Assembly (NCBI RefSeq): GCF_004564075.1
Contig: NZ_CP038256.1
Location: 248,001-312,000 of the forward strand
Length of the DNA: 64,000 nt
Reading direction: 5' to 3'
Source of the DNA: Microbacterium sediminis
GTDB lineage: Bacteria; Actinomycetota; Actinomycetes; Actinomycetales; Microbacteriaceae
The stretch's first letter is position 1; each line of letters begins with the position of its first letter. Shown here one piece after another: positions 63,530 through 64,000 of the stretch. A program made the position numbers and the translations under genes. The notes below the pieces were generated by a model. That model was given only the letters and a program-made list of their open reading frames with translations, made no database searches and was not told the DNA's origin.

Positions 63530-64000
63530 GTGGCCGCCGATCCCACCTCGCAAGCGCCCTCCGCGCACAACTCCACGTACACCGAAGCCGGTGTCGACAC
63601 CGCCGCAGGCGACCTCGCGGTCGAGCTGATGAAGTCGTCGGTGCGCGCGACGCAGGGCCCCGAGGTGCTGGGCGGGGTCGGCGGATTCGCCGGGCTCTTC
63701 GACGCCAGCGCACTGCGCGGCTACCGCCGCCCGCTGCTCGCCACCAGCACCGACGGCGTGGGCACCAAGGTCGCGATCGCGCAGGCGATCGACAAGCACG
63801 ACACGATCGGCCAGGACCTCGTGGGCATGGTCGTCGATGACATCGTCGTGGTCGGCGCCCGGCCGCTGTTCATGACGGACTACATCGCGTGCGGCAAGGT
63901 CGTGCCCGAGCGCATCGCCGACATCGTGCGCGGCATCGCCGACGCCTGCACCGCCACGGGCACCGCGCTCGTCGGCGGCGAGACCGCGGAGCACCCGGGC
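63530..64000 (+). CDS. purM: Phosphoribosylformylglycinamidine cyclo-ligase, N-terminal part; 3' end outside window
   Basis: Cyclises FGAM to AIR with ATP (step 5 of purine synthesis). The 157 visible residues include [43 protein letters not shown] and the metal-binding [28 protein letters not shown], then [11 protein letters not shown] at the window edge. All are PurM signatures. The GTG at 63530 is chosen from the TAGGCT box 6 nt upstream; the first about 15 residues are variable. Confidence 0.95.
   Translation, partial: MAADPTSQAPSAHNSTYTEAGVDTAAGDLAVELMKSSVRATQGPEVLGGVGGFAGLFDASALRGYRRPLLATSTDGVGTKVAIAQAIDKHDTIGQDLVGMVVDDIVVVGARPLFMTDYIACGKVVPERIADIVRGIADACTATGTALVGGETAEHPG

Overview
The window is a high-GC (about 70% by eye) stretch of a chromosome from an actinobacterium, most likely Microbacteriaceae and probably Microbacterium or a close relative. 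The evidence is the dnaK-grpE-dnaJ-hspR order, GlgE-type glucan metabolism, ABC sugar importers without a local ATPase, a Streptomyces-like CebR operator, and many start codons placed 6-7 nt after a TANNNT -10 box, which suggests leaderless transcripts. No rRNA, tRNA, CRISPR array, phage or transposase gene was recognised.

Layout. 1-3035: chaperone operon (dnaK C-terminal part, grpE, a zinc-finger-less dnaJ, hspR). 3109-15593: glucan block (glgX, glgP, a Ugp-like ABC importer, glgE, glgB). 15716-18784: small membrane protein, unknown protein, apt and a purine permease. 18853-28690: purine/allantoin catabolism. An XRE-cupin regulator diverges from an NCS1 permease, racemase, allantoinase, FmdA-type amidase, an AtzH-AtzE (HpxZ-HpxY) fusion, ureidoglycine-glyoxylate aminotransferase and allantoate amidohydrolase. 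28820-32043: an SDR whose 5' end looks frameshifted, two N-terminally truncated ROK genes lying head to head, and a 2-hydroxyacid dehydrogenase. 32087-33042: purQ-purS. 33219-38977: cellobiose regulon (cebE-cebF-cebG-bglC-cebR) with two perfect CebR-type operators. 39013-39353: non-coding repeats. 39386-45484: uracil permease, BCCT transporter, an MDR oxidoreductase and an acyl-CoA ligase. 45491-51860: GntR regulator and 5-oxoproline operon (NRAMP-like transporter, pxpA, fused pxpB-pxpC, biotin carboxylase/BCCP). 51867-54931: alpha-galactosidase and purC. 55105-56516: PH-domain protein and a TM2-PASTA-Ltp protein. 56758-60529: two-component system, membrane protein and MFS transporter. 60681-64000: purD, sterol-carrier-like protein, two unknown proteins and the start of purM.

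How the genes work together. GlgX, GlgP, GlgE and GlgB can debranch, phosphorolyse, extend and branch alpha-glucan. The allantoin operon supports uptake, racemisation, ring opening and deamination to ureidoglycine, then transamination to oxalurate. The two extra amidases in the same operon are candidates for breaking down oxalurate and oxamate. The ceb genes import and hydrolyse cellobiose. The pxp genes open 5-oxoproline to glutamate. Purine synthesis genes (purQ, purS, purC, purD, purM) are scattered in single or paired units.

Non-coding content. Three dispersed repeat families are present: a nested palindrome (three copies), a bipartite AGATCT element with a fixed 49-bp spacing (two copies, each upstream of a pur gene), and a TCGACGAGCCC-type inverted-repeat element that is clustered at 39 kb and also inserted in frame in the pxpB-pxpC linker.
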